Part shown: positions 12,966-25,157 of the stretch, piece by piece
Layout of the letters: every line of letters begins with the position of its first letter
Numbering within the stretch: the first letter of the stretch is position 1
From: Dicaeum eximium
Lineage: Eukaryota > Chordata > Aves > Passeriformes > Dicaeidae
Assembly: GCA_013396995.1 (NCBI GenBank)
Contig: VWZP01005802.1
Span: 1 to 64,000 of the forward strand
DNA: 64,000 bases
Reading direction: 5' to 3'
Made by a program: the position numbers and the translations under genes
The notes under the pieces: model-generated
The model's database searches: none
Told to the model about the DNA's origin: nothing
The model's input: only the letters and a program-made list of their open reading frames with translations

Positions 12966-14160
12966 CAGAATTATAGAATGATTTGTTTTGGAAGGGATCT
13001 TAAAGATGATCTCATTCCAACCCCCTGCCACGGGCAGGGACAATTTCCACTAGACCAGGTTGCTCAGGGTCCCATCCAGCCTGGCCTGGAACACCTTTAG
13101 GGATGGGACATCCACAGCTTCTCTGAGCAACTTACTCTAGTGTCTCACTACTCTCCCAGGAAAGGATTTCATTCTAATGTTTAATCTAAACCTACTCTCT
13201 TTCAGTTTAAATTCAACCCCTCCTGTCCTGTCTTTACCTACTCTTCTCAAAAGTCGCTCTCCAATAACCAATATTAACCAATTAACCAATATTAACTTTC
13301 TTGGGCCCCCTCTTCCCTCCAGGGCTTTATCCCCTGACACTCTACCAAGCAGATCCCTGTAGAGCCCAAGTCTTTTCCCCTGAGGTTCAGGACAGTGAGC
13401 TTGTTTTGCACCTTCCTTGCTGTCCCAAGGATCCTGAATCCACCATTTCAGGGTCACTGCAGCCAAGGTTGCCCTGGAGCTTCACATTCCCCATCAACCT
13501 CTACTTTTAGTGAGAACAAGGTCCAGCATAGCACCTCACAGCTCCTCTATTACTTGGTGAAGGAAGTTGTCACCAAGGTTTCCTAGGAACCTCCTTGATT
13601 GCTTATGCCCTGCTGTGTTGTCTCTCCTAAAGATATTGGTGTGGTTGGAGTCCCCCAGGAGGACAGGGGCCTGGAAATGTGTGGTCACTCCAGTCTGTCT
13701 CTAAGGGGTCTCATCCCCTCAGTCTTCCTGGCTGGGTGACTGCAGCAGGTCTAGGTTACAGTGCCACCTGTCCCTGCCCTCCCTTTAATCCTGATCCAGG
13801 AGTTCTCAGTCAGTTCCATCTCCATTCCCAAGTGGAGCTCTGTGCATTCCAGCTGGTCATTGATGTAGAGGCTGTCACCCCTCCATGTATCCCTGCCTGT
13901 CCTTCCCAGAGAGCTTGGATCCTTCCACTCCAACCCTCCAGTCATAGGAGCCATCCCCCCACATCCCTGTGATTCCCATAAATCACAGCCATCCAGGCAG
14001 GTGCACACCTCTAGCTGCTTTTTTTTTATTCTCCATGGTGAGAGTGTGGGAATTTTATTTTATTCCCCATGAGGTGTGTGTGTGTGTGATAGAGGCATCC
14101 AAGCTGGGCTCTCAGTGAAGCCAAATTACTGCTTGGAGTAGCCAAAATGCCTTTGTGCTG
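12966..14160 (-). mobile_element. Internally deleted CR1 LINE: endonuclease region joined to 3' UTR
   Basis: Read from 14160 down to 12966. First comes the N-terminal part of CR1 ORF2: LRAQLGCLYHTHTHLMGNK (about 14120-14060, matching the family's CLYTNA..MGNKQEELE), then the endonuclease region with LYINDQLECTELHLGMEMEL and RIKGRAGTG (about 13880-13770), a GDFNH equivalent (13650), RDNTAGHKQSRRFL (13620), the SDH site region (13460) and GLYRDLLGRV..DKALEGRG (13370-13300). The text then jumps, at 13261-13300, straight into the CR1 3' UTR (EFKLKESRFRLNIRMKSFPG in translation) and ends with a terminal octamer at 12966. The reverse transcriptase is absent. The catalytic SDH reads SDP, frames shift several times, and a duplicated catgg(g/a)gaataaaa (about 14032-14072) disturbs the N-terminal part. 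It is dead. Confidence 0.92.
14074..14088 (+). repeat. Short (GT)7 run inside the CR1 copy
   Basis: Seven GT units lie in the CR1 endonuclease segment where the family encodes a short YTNAR-like peptide; here the run encodes HTHTH on the minus strand. It looks like a small expansion arising after insertion. Confidence 0.8.
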
Positions 14161-15441
14161 CCCTCCAGGTGCTCTTCTGCTGACCTGTGATCCCTCTCCA
14201 GGCTCTGGGAATCTCTTACTGGCTGCAAACTGGTGTGTACGGGATAGAATTAGGTTCATATTATTCTACTTTATTAACACTCAAATCAAGGTAGTGACAT
14301 CCAAGGTTCCTGTTGGGAATGGGCCTGATCTACCTGGTGGTCCATGTCCCCAGCCCTGAGTGCAGCCACTCTGGGGACCATTCTGGCAATTTGGCAGCAG
14401 AGGCAATGACTTTCATTACTTACAAAAGCTCTCTACCACCGTTGAATTTAATCATAGAGGCACAGCCTCATGTTTCAAACAAAGACAAGAAAAAAGGCTT
14501 TCTGGTGGCTGTAGATGTTCTCCACAGGTAGGAGCTCTGTTGGTAGCAGGTAACTATTGATACTGTTAACCCAGTGTAGTCACTTGTGCAATTCAATTAA
14601 CATTTCATTTGTCCACTTTCATCTAAGAGAGAGCATACAGAGATTTCAGATGGATTCTACTCCCCAGGAAATAATTTTATGACTACCAGTGAGAAGTTTC
14701 TGGGACTCAGGATAGGTTTCAATACATTTTTTGGCATTGTTAGTCATATATCCACAGGCAGAAACAGGAATGATCCCACTCTGGGGTTTATAATCACCCT
14801 TCCTCCAGTGCATGTGCAGATCCAGAGCTTCCAGGCTGGGAACCCCCGTAGGGTTTCTTCATATGCAGGCAACCTGCAACCCTTGTAAAGCTGGCAGGGA
14901 CAGAGCACATCCCTGCATATCAGAGCCACAAGCACAACTGGGAACTTTTTTTCTCTATTCAGAACCTCTGATCTTCTATAATTTTCATCAGTTTGTCACC
15001 TCCTCTGAATAAAGGTGCATCAAAGCACATCTTCATGTTAAGTCTGGCTGCAGGGAGAGAGAGTGCAAGGTGGCAATTCACTTCCATCTCAGTTCCTTAG
15101 GGCTGGCTGTAGCAAAAGAAAGAGAGAGGAAATGTCACCATCTGCTTTGCTCCCAGTCCTGTCTCCTGTCTGTGTCAATATGCTACACTCTGCCTTTATT
15201 GTTGTCTTGAACTTTTGGCTGTCTCTGGATATTGTTCAGAAGGGCCAGAAGAGCTCAGCCTGTTCAATGACTTTCACAGCTACAGACAATTGCTTCCTTC
15301 CTTCTAAAAGGGGTGGGAGAATGCTGACAATGACTAAAGAACACACTGAGCTATCACAGACTTTTTGCAGAAGTCTCAAAGATCTTCCCCTGCCCTGGTC
15401 CCTGGAAAAAAAATGAAAGGACAGCATTTGGCAAAGCTGTA

Positions 15442-15503
15442 TATGCATACAAATGTATGTATCCAGTATATATATGCATACAAATGTATGTATCCAGTGT
15501 TTC
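15442..15503 (+). repeat. 31-bp tandem duplication, two copies
   Basis: Two nearly identical units (tatgcatacaaatgtatgta followed by tccagt) start at 15442 and 15473, a period of 31 bp. Each unit contains the small inverted repeat CATAC-AAAT-GTATG. This is local duplication; there is no sign of a transposon boundary. Confidence 0.93.
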
Positions 15504-15974
15504 CAAGTAACTTGGGAACCCAATGACTTTAGGACTTAGCCATAATTTTCTCAGCAGAAGTATACATAAAAATGAGGGTTCATTTATAAGCTGGAACCAG
15601 GAATTATAACTACTCTTATGAACCTGAAAATTTGTAGCTGATACAGAAGCCATTAGTGAAATCCTACATAAAAGCTTACACTCATGCAAGGGAAGCTTTT
15701 TTCTAATTCCAATGTATACATAAATTTCTCTGTTTCTCTCTCACACATTCATTTTTATGAAGACAAGAAAATAATTAATAGGTAATTGCATTACCTAGGA
15801 AAGACATTCTGCTGTTGGATATGTTTATGGAAATGAGGAACAATTAATTTATCATCAGTTTTATGGTAGTAATAAAAAATATTTATCTGCCTGGAAGGAT
15901 TTGCATGAACTTTGATATCTGATTAATAGTAAGAGTTGTTAATATTAAAATGAGAGCAAAATGTTCTGATTAGT

Positions 15975-16004
15975 TCTTACCACAGCAAAGCTACTGTGGT
16001 AAGA
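15975..16004. repeat. Perfect 11-bp inverted repeat with 8-nt loop
   Basis: TCTTACCACAG (15975-15985), loop CAAAGCTA, CTGTGGTAAGA (15994-16004) pair perfectly. The stem is too short for a microRNA precursor and no flanking pairing extends it. It has no assigned function. Confidence 0.9.
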
Positions 16005-16205
16005 TCTGCTGTTATGGATGTGTGTATTCTGGATTTAGAGGAGATACCCGAGTAGGGCCCAAAAGAATATTTTAGGAAAGGAAAGGTCACTGTGAACTCC
16101 AATTTTATGCCCAGTGTGATGAATTATTGGCATGGACAGCAACTACTTAACCTTCTAACTTTTCTTTCTGGTCACAAACATTAATGGGTTTCTCTTAACC
16201 CCTGT

Positions 16206-16310
16206 GTGAGGAAGGTCAGCATTATCCCAGTTTCAAAGATGAGGAATTGTGCAGAAAAAAAGCAAATGCAAGGATTTTTTATGCTTCTGAGCCTTAGTCA
16301 AGCTGCTAAG
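16206..16310 (-). mobile_element. MIR-like ancient SINE relic
   Basis: On the plus strand the text runs gaaggtcagc, attatcccagtttcaaagat, gaggaattgtgcag, which follows the reverse complement of the MIR core ('attatccccattttacagatgaggaaactgag') with few gaps, then decays. MIR elements are shared across amniotes and heavily diverged in birds. The call rests on about 45 aligned bases by eye. Confidence 0.5.
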
Positions 16311-19300
16311 CTATAATTGACTTGGCTCCCATGTCTCAGACCTGTGTCATTTGGGTATGATCTACAACTTAGTCCTTTGCAGGAGGTCCCTGTGCCCTGG
16401 GCTCTGCCAGGATGCTGGGCCCAATGTGAAGTAGGTGCTGAATTCATACAGGGCTGAGGACACAAAGAGGCCTTAAACCTTCCCCAGCTTTCTCTTTGCC
16501 TCCATCCCAGCTGGGTGCATGGTGTTTGTTTTTGGGAATTTCCATCCCAGCCCTGCTGGCTGTGCTCACCTGTGGTGCCTCCTCTGAGCCAGCAGCACTT
16601 CTGTGTGTGCCAGAGAGCAGCAAAAGCCACTTTTGGGGCTGGGGAAGGATGGATGGCTTTGTGCACAGTGACGGAGATCTGTGTTCCTTTCTGCTCATCC
16701 AGGTTTTGGGCACGATCCCTAATTGGCTGTGATCACCTGTGTAAAATGAAGTACTGGATCTTATACTCAATTAGGAGTTTCTCTAAAAACCAGGCTGTAT
16801 TAAACACTTTGTTCAACAAAATCTGAACAATAATAGTAGAGCTTTGGGACTGCTTTTTATCCCAATTTTCCATTCAGTCTCCAGTTGGCAATCTGAAGAA
16901 ACTCCTTTGCCTGTGGATGGGATGCTTTAAAATATGCTTTTGCTTTGGGCACCTGCTCACATACAAGAGAGCATCCACCTTCTATTTCATAGTTATAGAA
17001 ACTGAATAGTAAGGAAGCAGGAAATTAGCCTAGAATAAAAGATTTTGTGTGCTCCAGTACAATTCCTTGCATTCAAAAATTTTATAGTCAATAAATAAAT
17101 ATATTTAGGTCTATAGAAGACTGGCCATGTGACATCACTGAAGTGCTCTTATATCTTGGTCATTCCTATTTGAGGATTAACACTGTGTGATGGAAGACCT
17201 CTGCTTCTGTCCAGTAGGCTGTGACAAGATGATTACTACATTAATAGCATCAACAAAGAGAGCATACAGGTCATATGGAGTAAATGCAGCTTTAATGCTT
17301 CCTACACAGCAGAAACTTTTCCAGATGAGCAGAATCTCACAAAACCTCTGCTATAGATCTAGACAGTTGGCACTGGCATGGGCAATTTTAAAGTCAGTAG
17401 GGATCACCTTTGAGCTTCTGTGGATTGAAATAGTTTCCTTGTCCTTGGTGAAAGATTTGGGCATTTCTCCTTACTCTCTTGTCCATAAATTACAAATCCC
17501 ATTTTGATGGCTAGCTCACACTTCTGCAGCTGAGCCAGCCTATCCTCAAAGCAGGACCTTTAGTCCTACCCCTGCACTGACATCTGGACATTGACTTCAA
17601 TGCTTTATCATAAATTCCCTTTATTTACACAAGTTAACTTAAACAAATATGATCTTGGGGTAGTTTCTTCAGGTAATTTTCCTTTGCAGGAAGATGTCAG
17701 CAGCAAGTGTAGATTTTGACTCCAGACAGTGCCATAACTAATCAGGATTGTTTGCAGAGATTGCAGCTCACTCATAACCCAATGTCTTCCAGGCTTGTTT
17801 TCTCTTCTTGCAGGTACCTCCTTGCCATTTGCAGTTCTGTTTCCCCCTCCCAGGAGAGCAGACAGAACAGATATGATCATGCCTCAGTGACAGTGAATTT
17901 GCACAGTGACCTAGTTCAGGCAGAAAGTTTCTTGAAATGGCTGAAAATAATTGAGGCAGAAAATTAAAGACCAGTCAGGCTAGCTTGAATTTCTGGAAAA
18001 ACTGTTAGAATTGATAATCAAGCTTCTGGAAAGCACTTGGAATTTAAAACAATGCTGTGACTGTATAGAAATGTTGCAGTTAGAGCACTACTTTAAATAA
18101 ACTGCAGTCACACACAGGTCAGTGTTAGCACTAATTATCTTTGGAGACTGCTTTGCAATCTGAAAATAAACCCCAGCCAAAACCCCAAATTCTCAGAGCA
18201 ATTACCTTCATTTTAGCTTTTTTCAAGTGTAAAACTCCTAAAAAATTAAATTAATTCTAGAAATACTTACATGAAACATGTAAATCTCAGAGGAAACCAA
18301 ATCCTTCAAGTAGTGAAGTTGAAATAAAGTGTAAGTTTCCAATATTTTTCAGAAGGGCAAAGATCTACACAATAAATTCCATCAGCTGACAACTGTACCT
18401 CTTGCTCCCACCCATCAACACATATGTTTTCAATGACTCCAAATTTTTTATGTGATCATAAAATTGTAGAGAATTACTGGCAGTGCACATTTTAAGCTTC
18501 AGCATTTGAATGCACATTTCAGTGGAGTTAAGAATCTGCTTGTCATCCACTTCTGTCATTGGTGCCATTCAGCACCAATGCTGAAACAGATTTGTTTGAA
18601 GAGTTCAGAATATGCATGGAAGTGGGTAAGGAAAAATTTCAGTTTTACTTCACCCAAATAAGGCAACACATGACACTTCTTCTGGGAAGAAAAATACTGT
18701 TTTATTTCAGCTTTAAGTTTAAAATTACTTGTGTGCCTTGGCAGAAAGACTCATCTGACAGGTAATGCTGTGATGAAGGTCTGACATGTTCTAAATCCTC
18801 CTGCCTGCTGCCTCAGCAAAATGGGGGGATGAGTATTAAACCACAGCTTTTCAATTTATGTGATGACAAAGAAAGCCACAGAAAGCAAATGATTCATTGC
18901 ACTATGATTGTCTATCAGAATGAACAGTACTGAAAGCCTTGGAAATGAAAAGAATGTCTCCTGACAGGTCAGAAGACAAGGACAGCTCTCTGAACACCCA
19001 AAGACCTGTGTACAATAGCAAATAAACAGGACCAGGTCTCAGGTTCAAGAGCTGGGCCACGATTATTCATCCTGTTTAGTTGTTGGCATGCTCTCCAGGC
19101 TACATTTCCTCAGGGTCAGCCAAAAATGCCTGGAACAATGTGAAAAACAGGATGAACATGGGACCATTCCCAGAAGACAGACTGGTTACAGCCACCTCCT
19201 TTTTGAGGGAAAGGTTTGCCACAGAAGAAGGTTGTAACTTGTTTAATTTACTATTTATTTATTTAAATACCTCAACAACCAAGAGGCTGGGCAAAGACTG

Positions 19301-20764
19301 GGAATGTCCTGGAAATATATTTCAACATCACAACACATCTACATATAGTGGAGAAAGCATGTTTTTTGCCTTATTATTTTATCTGCCTTCCATTTCATAA
19401 TGAAGATGCTTTCAGGGCAGTATGAATTGGTGATTTAGATTGCTTCTTTCATTTACAACAGCTAAGGATTCATAATGACAAGGAATTACACGAGTTCTTT
19501 TTCTTTGTTATTTGATTCATCTGAGCCTAGCTCTGCAGTTCACAGGAAAATACACTGTGACCCTTTTTACCAGTCCTTTCCTAATTTCACAGTATACTAA
19601 TTTTCATAAATATCAAAAGGAACAAAATTGTTAAGGAGTGTTTGGTAATTTCTGAAGTATTCATGCTGAAAATGCATAGATGATGATTATCATCAGCAAC
19701 TCCTCCTGTAGAAGCTGCCACAGAGAGTCTTTACAAAATGTCTTGATGGGAGAAGCCTGTTCAATAGAAACCTGAAACTCACTGATAAGTATTCAGATGC
19801 ATTTTTCATTTAAAAATTTCGGGTTATTTTCAATCACCATACTGTTTTAATACTTTTAAATTACGAGCAATATTAACTAAGAATATGCCTGTTATATAAA
19901 CGAAATTAAAGCCTATCTTACTGTGTGACTGCATACAATTGATATGGAAAGACCAAGTGCACAAAGATCAGATGCAGGGCAGATGGAGCCAGACTCTTTC
20001 TCAGAGGTACTTGGTGAAAGATGAGACAGTGGTCACAGATTCCACCAAGAGAAATTCTGAGTACAGCAAGGGGGAAAAATTCAAAATTAACATGGTCAAA
20101 CAGGGATATAATAATTATCCTGAGAATCACTAGTTGTGGCATATCTCTCCTTGGTGATATTAAAAACTTGATTGGAGAAGGTCCAGGGAAAACTAATGTA
20201 ATTTTGGAGTTGGCACCAGTCTGCATAGGGTATTAAATCTAATGAGCTCCCAAATTCCCTTCCAAAAAATTTTCCCTATGGTTTTTGATCCAAAAATCCA
20301 AAAATACACTAATTTCAAGCTGTAATTAGAACAAATTTATAAGAAGTTAATACAACAATTCTCCTTAAAGGAAAGCAATAAATATTATAGAATTCTGAGA
20401 GCTCTGCTTATACTTCAGAGTGCTACTAAATGTTCAGACACACCAAGGATGGTCTGTGCTCCAAACTCACAACCTGTCACTCACTCAAACTAATATACCC
20501 ACTTTAGAGTGATTTTTCATTGAATGTGGGGACATACCACATAAATGTCTTCATCTGTAAATTTCTTTGAGTAAGGTTAGATTGTACAGTGTAAGCAGAC
20601 CTGACTGTTTAGTGGGGACTCTTCTCATTCTATGGTGGAAATCTTATTTTTATTTAGGTGATTCATTCTAAACTTCACTGAGTGCAGTGACCAGAGTGCT
20701 GCCTGACAGTGGGGTTCAATGGGGACAGATATGTTCTAAGTACATAATATTGAGATTAATCTTG
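16311..20764. other. Unique stretch, no gene seen
   Basis: No repeat or gene recognised. The moderately GC-rich part at 16370-16720 carries overlapping frames of 78-122 codons on both strands without any known motif. The frame 17187-17507 (106 codons, plus) has no resemblance to a known family and no signal peptide or domain. Confidence 0.5.
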
Positions 20765-20925
20765 TCCAAAGCACTTTATAGAAGAGTTTAACATCATTGT
20801 GACTAACTTCTATTCTACAAATAGGAAAAATGGTGTCTAAGGTGGTGATGTGGCTCTCTCAGATCATATGCAAATCATGTGAGAATGTGACTCAAAATTT
20901 TCAGCACTGAGTTAACCATGCCCTC
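20765..20925 (-). mobile_element. MIR-like ancient SINE relic
   Basis: The plus strand begins with caaagcactttata, as in the reverse complement of MIR-type SINEs, then shows diverged equivalents of the 'tacaaatagg..aaa', 'gatgtggctct..agatcat' and 'atgtgag' segments in the expected order over roughly 160 bp. Order and spacing support it more than the identity does. Confidence 0.42.
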
Positions 20926-23574
20926 CCATAGATTGCACAGTTGAATAATACCAGGACTACAACAAGGAGAGACAAGCTTTTAATAAATGTCACCTATTGC
21001 TGATTATGATAATTAAAGATCTAAAGGAAGGCTGTGCAGGACTTGGCTATGATTTAGAAGCAGACTGTGTTCATATAGGGTAGGCTGATCACACTGGCAG
21101 GCAGGAGCAATAATGTATATATTACTTGCTAGAGACATCTGTGGGTTTGGGGGTTTTAGGGAGGTATAGAAAAACACACACTTCTGTTTAGTAGTAAAAT
21201 TATATTTTAGTATGAAAATTGTAGAAAGAAAAATTGGTAGGAAAAATAAATCCACATTAAAATTTAAAGTTCAAGAAAACCTGTTCCTGAAATCCTTTAT
21301 ACTCAGCATCTCTATCCACTGTGTTTAAATAAAGTTTATGTGTAATATAGGTGACAAGCCACCCTGGACTGGAATGAGCAGGGAATACATGGAATAGTCC
21401 ACTGCCACACTGCCAGATTTGACAAAAATATCTTCTGAGTCACAGATTCTTCCAGGTTCAACACTATTTACCTGGGTGTTACCCAACCCCTGACCTGGGC
21501 AAGTCACAGTGCCTGAAGCTCTAAGATTAACGTCCACTTTGTTCCCAAGCTCCTTTGTAAATGATATTAAAAATGTATGGCTTGTTCTGCTTTCCCTTAT
21601 TGCTCTGTAGATGTCAGGGTCTTTGATCAACTGCACTGGCATGAGTAGGATTTACTTGTATTACAAAATTAATGAGTTTTTACTTAAACTGAGGCAACAC
21701 AGCAGCAGACTAAAAATCTCACAGTTTCAACATACATTAACTAATACTGAGGTTTCAAGGCTTCTTAGAGAGCAGATCCAATCCTCAGGACTCAAACTTG
21801 ACAACCTATTTAAGTCAAACCCTCAGTCTGGCATGCAAGCAGATAAGCTTTCCCTTTGGCCTGCCCTGGAGATGAGAGTCTGGTTCTTTATCCATAGGAA
21901 TAACACAAGCTGGGTTTGGGTCTTAAATCAGTGCAAATTCCTTGGCAGGTTGTATCTAGGTCTACATTTCTCACCATAACTTCTATCTAGAAATATAAGG
22001 AAAGAAAATGAAAACTACAAGAACCCAAGTGAAACCAGGTGAAAACTACTGCCTATAAAACTTCTCCTCCACTTTTTTCACTTTTTTCTTTTTTTTTTTT
22101 TTTCCCTGGTGAAGTGGTTGTTGNACCTAAATGTTTTCTACAGATTGGTACGAAAGGACACACAGGTTTATTTTGCTTCCATTGAGTTGCCAGCAACACA
22201 AATTGCCTCTCTTCCTTGTGGGATCATTTGAAGGTAGATTAACTTGAGATCTGCCTACAGAGAGGAGCAAGATTACTATAAGTGACAAATTGAAGAGGGA
22301 AGTAAGAGAAAAATGCAAGCCTGGGAGTTTATCCAACCCACATGTCCTGCAATGTATGGAGCACTGCTGTTGTTATAAAGAAAAACTCTTACATTCCAGG
22401 TGTTATGAGACTCCAAGGTGATAGAATCTGAATATCCAGGTCTTGAAGGTGTCCCCCAAACCCCAGAAGTTTAACTGTTCTTTCATTTGGTTTGCTAAAT
22501 GCTTTTGCAAGACAGTGCTGTCATTATTAATCAAGGAAATCACATAAGTAGGGATATAATCACAGAACTCTAAATCCTTCTTGGGTATATCAGAGGTAAT
22601 GGAAAGATAATTCACAAAGATTAGAAACAGATGAAAGTGAGGCTTAGAACTGATTGGAGGATGTTCTTTTCCCCTCATGTCTGTTAATCCCTGTCTCAAA
22701 AATAATGAAAAGCTTCACTTATATATCAAAAAAACTTCAGAATTTTTGTGCTTGCCCAAAGGAGAATATTCTGCAAAACCCAAATGCTTTCCTTGCACAC
22801 AAATCACTAAGTTTTGAAAAATTTTAAATGTAAATAAAAAAATATCAAAAGTGTGAAGTGGTCTCTGTAAATGAAGAATATCAGTTGAAGAAGTTAAAGA
22901 CATGAAAAGGTTGGTCAGTAGCTAAGGGTATGTAATCTGAATTGACACACCTGGTCTGCTCCTTGCTGAGAAAATCTGCACTACACAAACTGTCCCAAAC
23001 TCCCAAAACTGCGCAAACAGAAGTAATGCCACGATGTTTTTTGTCCATAATCCAAAGCAACGATATTGAAATTTCTTTAGGGGGAAAAAAATCATTGAAA
23101 ACCAAAAACAGATGGGAAAATAAATTCAGAAGGAATTAGAAGCTCAATTCTTTGTATGATTCTGGTGGGAATGAATAATGAGGCACTGGCAATAAGTATG
23201 TGGAGTGAAGAGAGAAGAATTATACACAGTGAGGTAAGAAAGGCATATATGGCATCAATGTGAATTGATCTGAAACGTTTCAGGAGAATCTTCCTATTCA
23301 GGCATGTTCATCTGTTACTGAGCTCCCAAATAAAAAGCTCTGCTTCTGGAGTCTATCTCAGCTGTGACAGATGTTTCCTGGGAACGTTCCTCTCTTCCAC
23401 TGGAAGTGAAGGTCATCTTAAGTAATACTTTTTCCTGGTTCATTGATGCACACTGGTCAAAACCACTGTGATATTTAGCTCTAAGTCATGAGAGCAGCAC
23501 TTTACACCCCTTTTACCATCCTAGGACTGCACAACCAAAAGTTATTCCAGCCCAAGACCCCATAACCAACTTGG
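20926..23574. other. AT-rich unique stretch
   Basis: No gene recognised. It holds a 15-T run (22089-22103) followed by an ambiguous base at 22124. The frame 21611-21979 (122 codons) shows no family resemblance. Confidence 0.5.
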
Positions 23575-24056
23575 TCCACCAAGCTGATTAGAGGGATGGA
23601 GCACCTCTCCTACCATGAAAGGCTGAGAGAATTGGGATTGTTCAGCCTGGAAAACAGAAGGCTTAAGGGTGACCTGATAGTGGCCTTTCAGCATCTGAAG
23701 GGGGCCTACAAGAAAGATGGAGAGGAATTCTTTAAGTGAGCATGAAGTGACCCGACAAGGGGCAGTGGCTTCAAACTTAGGGGAGTTTAGATTAGATATT
23801 AGGCATAAATTCTTTCCTGAGAGGGTGGTGAGGCACAGGAACAGGTTCCCCAGAGAAGCTGTGGCTGCCCCATCCCTGGAAGTGTTCATGGCCAGGCTGC
23901 ATGGGGCTCTGAGAAACCTGGTCATGTGGAAGATGTCCCTGCCCATGGCAGGAGGTTGGAACTAAATTGTCTTTAAGGTCTCTTCCAACCCAAGCCATTC
24001 TATGATTCTCTCATTTTGATTCTATGGTTCTATGGTTCTATGGTTCTGTGTTCTGT
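23575..24056 (+). mobile_element. CR1 LINE 3' end, best preserved copy in the window
   Basis: About 480 bp of CR1: it opens in the final part of ORF2/3' region with 'gattagagggatggagcacc' and 'gaaaggctgagagaattggg', continues with 'ttcagcctgga' and 'gggtgacctgatagtggcct', then the 3' UTR with 'cttggatggg' equivalents, 'catggcaggaggttggaact' and 'cttccaacccaagccattct', and ends with an expanded terminal repeat (tatgattct, then three tatggttct units) at 23999-24056. 5' truncation is normal for the family. The 134-codon minus-strand frame (23542-23946) and the plus frames here are CR1 in antisense or shifted reading and encode nothing of their own. Confidence 0.97.
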
Positions 24057-24439
24057 AACTTTGGACGTAGAATAGATGATTTCTGTATTAAACTGGACAG
24101 TTATATTTAACCTGAGTGAAGGCCATACTCTTGTTGAGAAACTCTGTTTTAAAGTGTCACAATTTAAGAGAGAATGAAAACAATAATCCTTACAGCACTT
24201 TGATTTCAGTTGCTCTCTGCCCCATGACAATAGCAAATTAAGCAGTTAAAACCCTACAGAAAACGTATTTAAATCAACTGAAACAGCAAAGAATAATCTC
24301 ATAGGCTTCAGCTCAGTCCTGGAAGAGTCCTGCAGCCTCATAAGGGACCACAGCCCACGCTCAGCTTGAAGGTTGCTTTTGTTTTGCCTCCTGGCTCAGA
24401 ACTGTCTCAGGCAGCTCTGTTCTTTTTGTGAGCAAATGC
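24057..24439. other. Unique stretch after CR1
   Basis: Nothing recognised; short frames only. Confidence 0.5.
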
Positions 24440-24520
24440 CTAACTGTACTTTCTCTCTATAAAAAATGAGGATAATTTATCATTATCTCACTAAGGCTTT
24501 GAAAGGCTCAGTGCCCAATA
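24440..24520 (+). mobile_element. MIR-like ancient SINE relic
   Basis: The sequence tctctataaaaaatgaggat, aatttatcattatctca, ctaaggctttgaaag follows MIR core and 3' text ('catctgtaaaatggggataataat..ctcacagg..ttgtgaggattaa..'). The match is about 60 bp by eye and ends before the MIR 3' terminus. Confidence 0.48.
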
Positions 24521-25157
24521 TTGTCTCTGACTGAAAGCTCATGAATTCAGAAGATTGATGTTGGCACAATCGTGTATCTTCCCTTTCAAGTCAAATATTT
24601 TCCCATAAATATTTTGAAGAGTGTCAAGCCTAACTAGATTTTAGAAATTAAACTAAAGGGGAAAATATTTAGAAAATGTCTATTTTAACATTTTTGATTG
24701 CTATATTTTAATCATGACATTTCAAAGTTTCTGAAATGAAACTTGTTAAATTTTTCTAAATATATTTGGGTTAAGATCAGAAAGAAATATTGGGTAGCTG
24801 CAGTGAAGGATTCTATCATTATGGGAATGGGAAAAACACTAAAAGTGAAAACCACAGACCCAAAAAACCAACAACTGAACTTGTATTTCTGATAGAAAAA
24901 CACATTATTCGGTTTTCATCTTCAAGGAATTGTTGGAGGTCCCAATTCCTTCAAAGGTTTTAAAATTAAGACATCTTAGTTTCCCAGACAGAAAGGCTTC
25001 CTCATGTAAATTCCTGGAAAGACACACAAAGGGGGGTATGTCTGAGGCTCATCCCTTCAATATATTTTCTTTCTCTGATTTACTTTGTGGTTGTTGCTAT
25101 CAGAGAATGCCACACTGACTTCCAGAGGTGCACACACTTTCCCATTGCTCACTAAAC
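24521..25157. other. AT-rich unique stretch
   Basis: No gene or repeat recognised. Confidence 0.5.

Larger units (their letters stand above)
14161..16205. other. Unique stretch, no gene seen
   Basis: Nothing recognised beyond the small repeats listed separately (15442-15503 and 15975-16004). Frames such as 15063-15416 plus (117 codons) and 15354-15689 minus (111 codons) overlap one another and lack any domain; the repeated YICMHI peptide in the minus frames comes from the tandem duplication. Confidence 0.5.

Noticed and set aside
15442..15503. CRISPR-like repeat units
   Set aside because: Only two units, directly abutting without spacers, in vertebrate DNA.
23542..23946. 134-codon minus frame
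   Set aside because: It is the antisense of the CR1 copy at 23575-24056.
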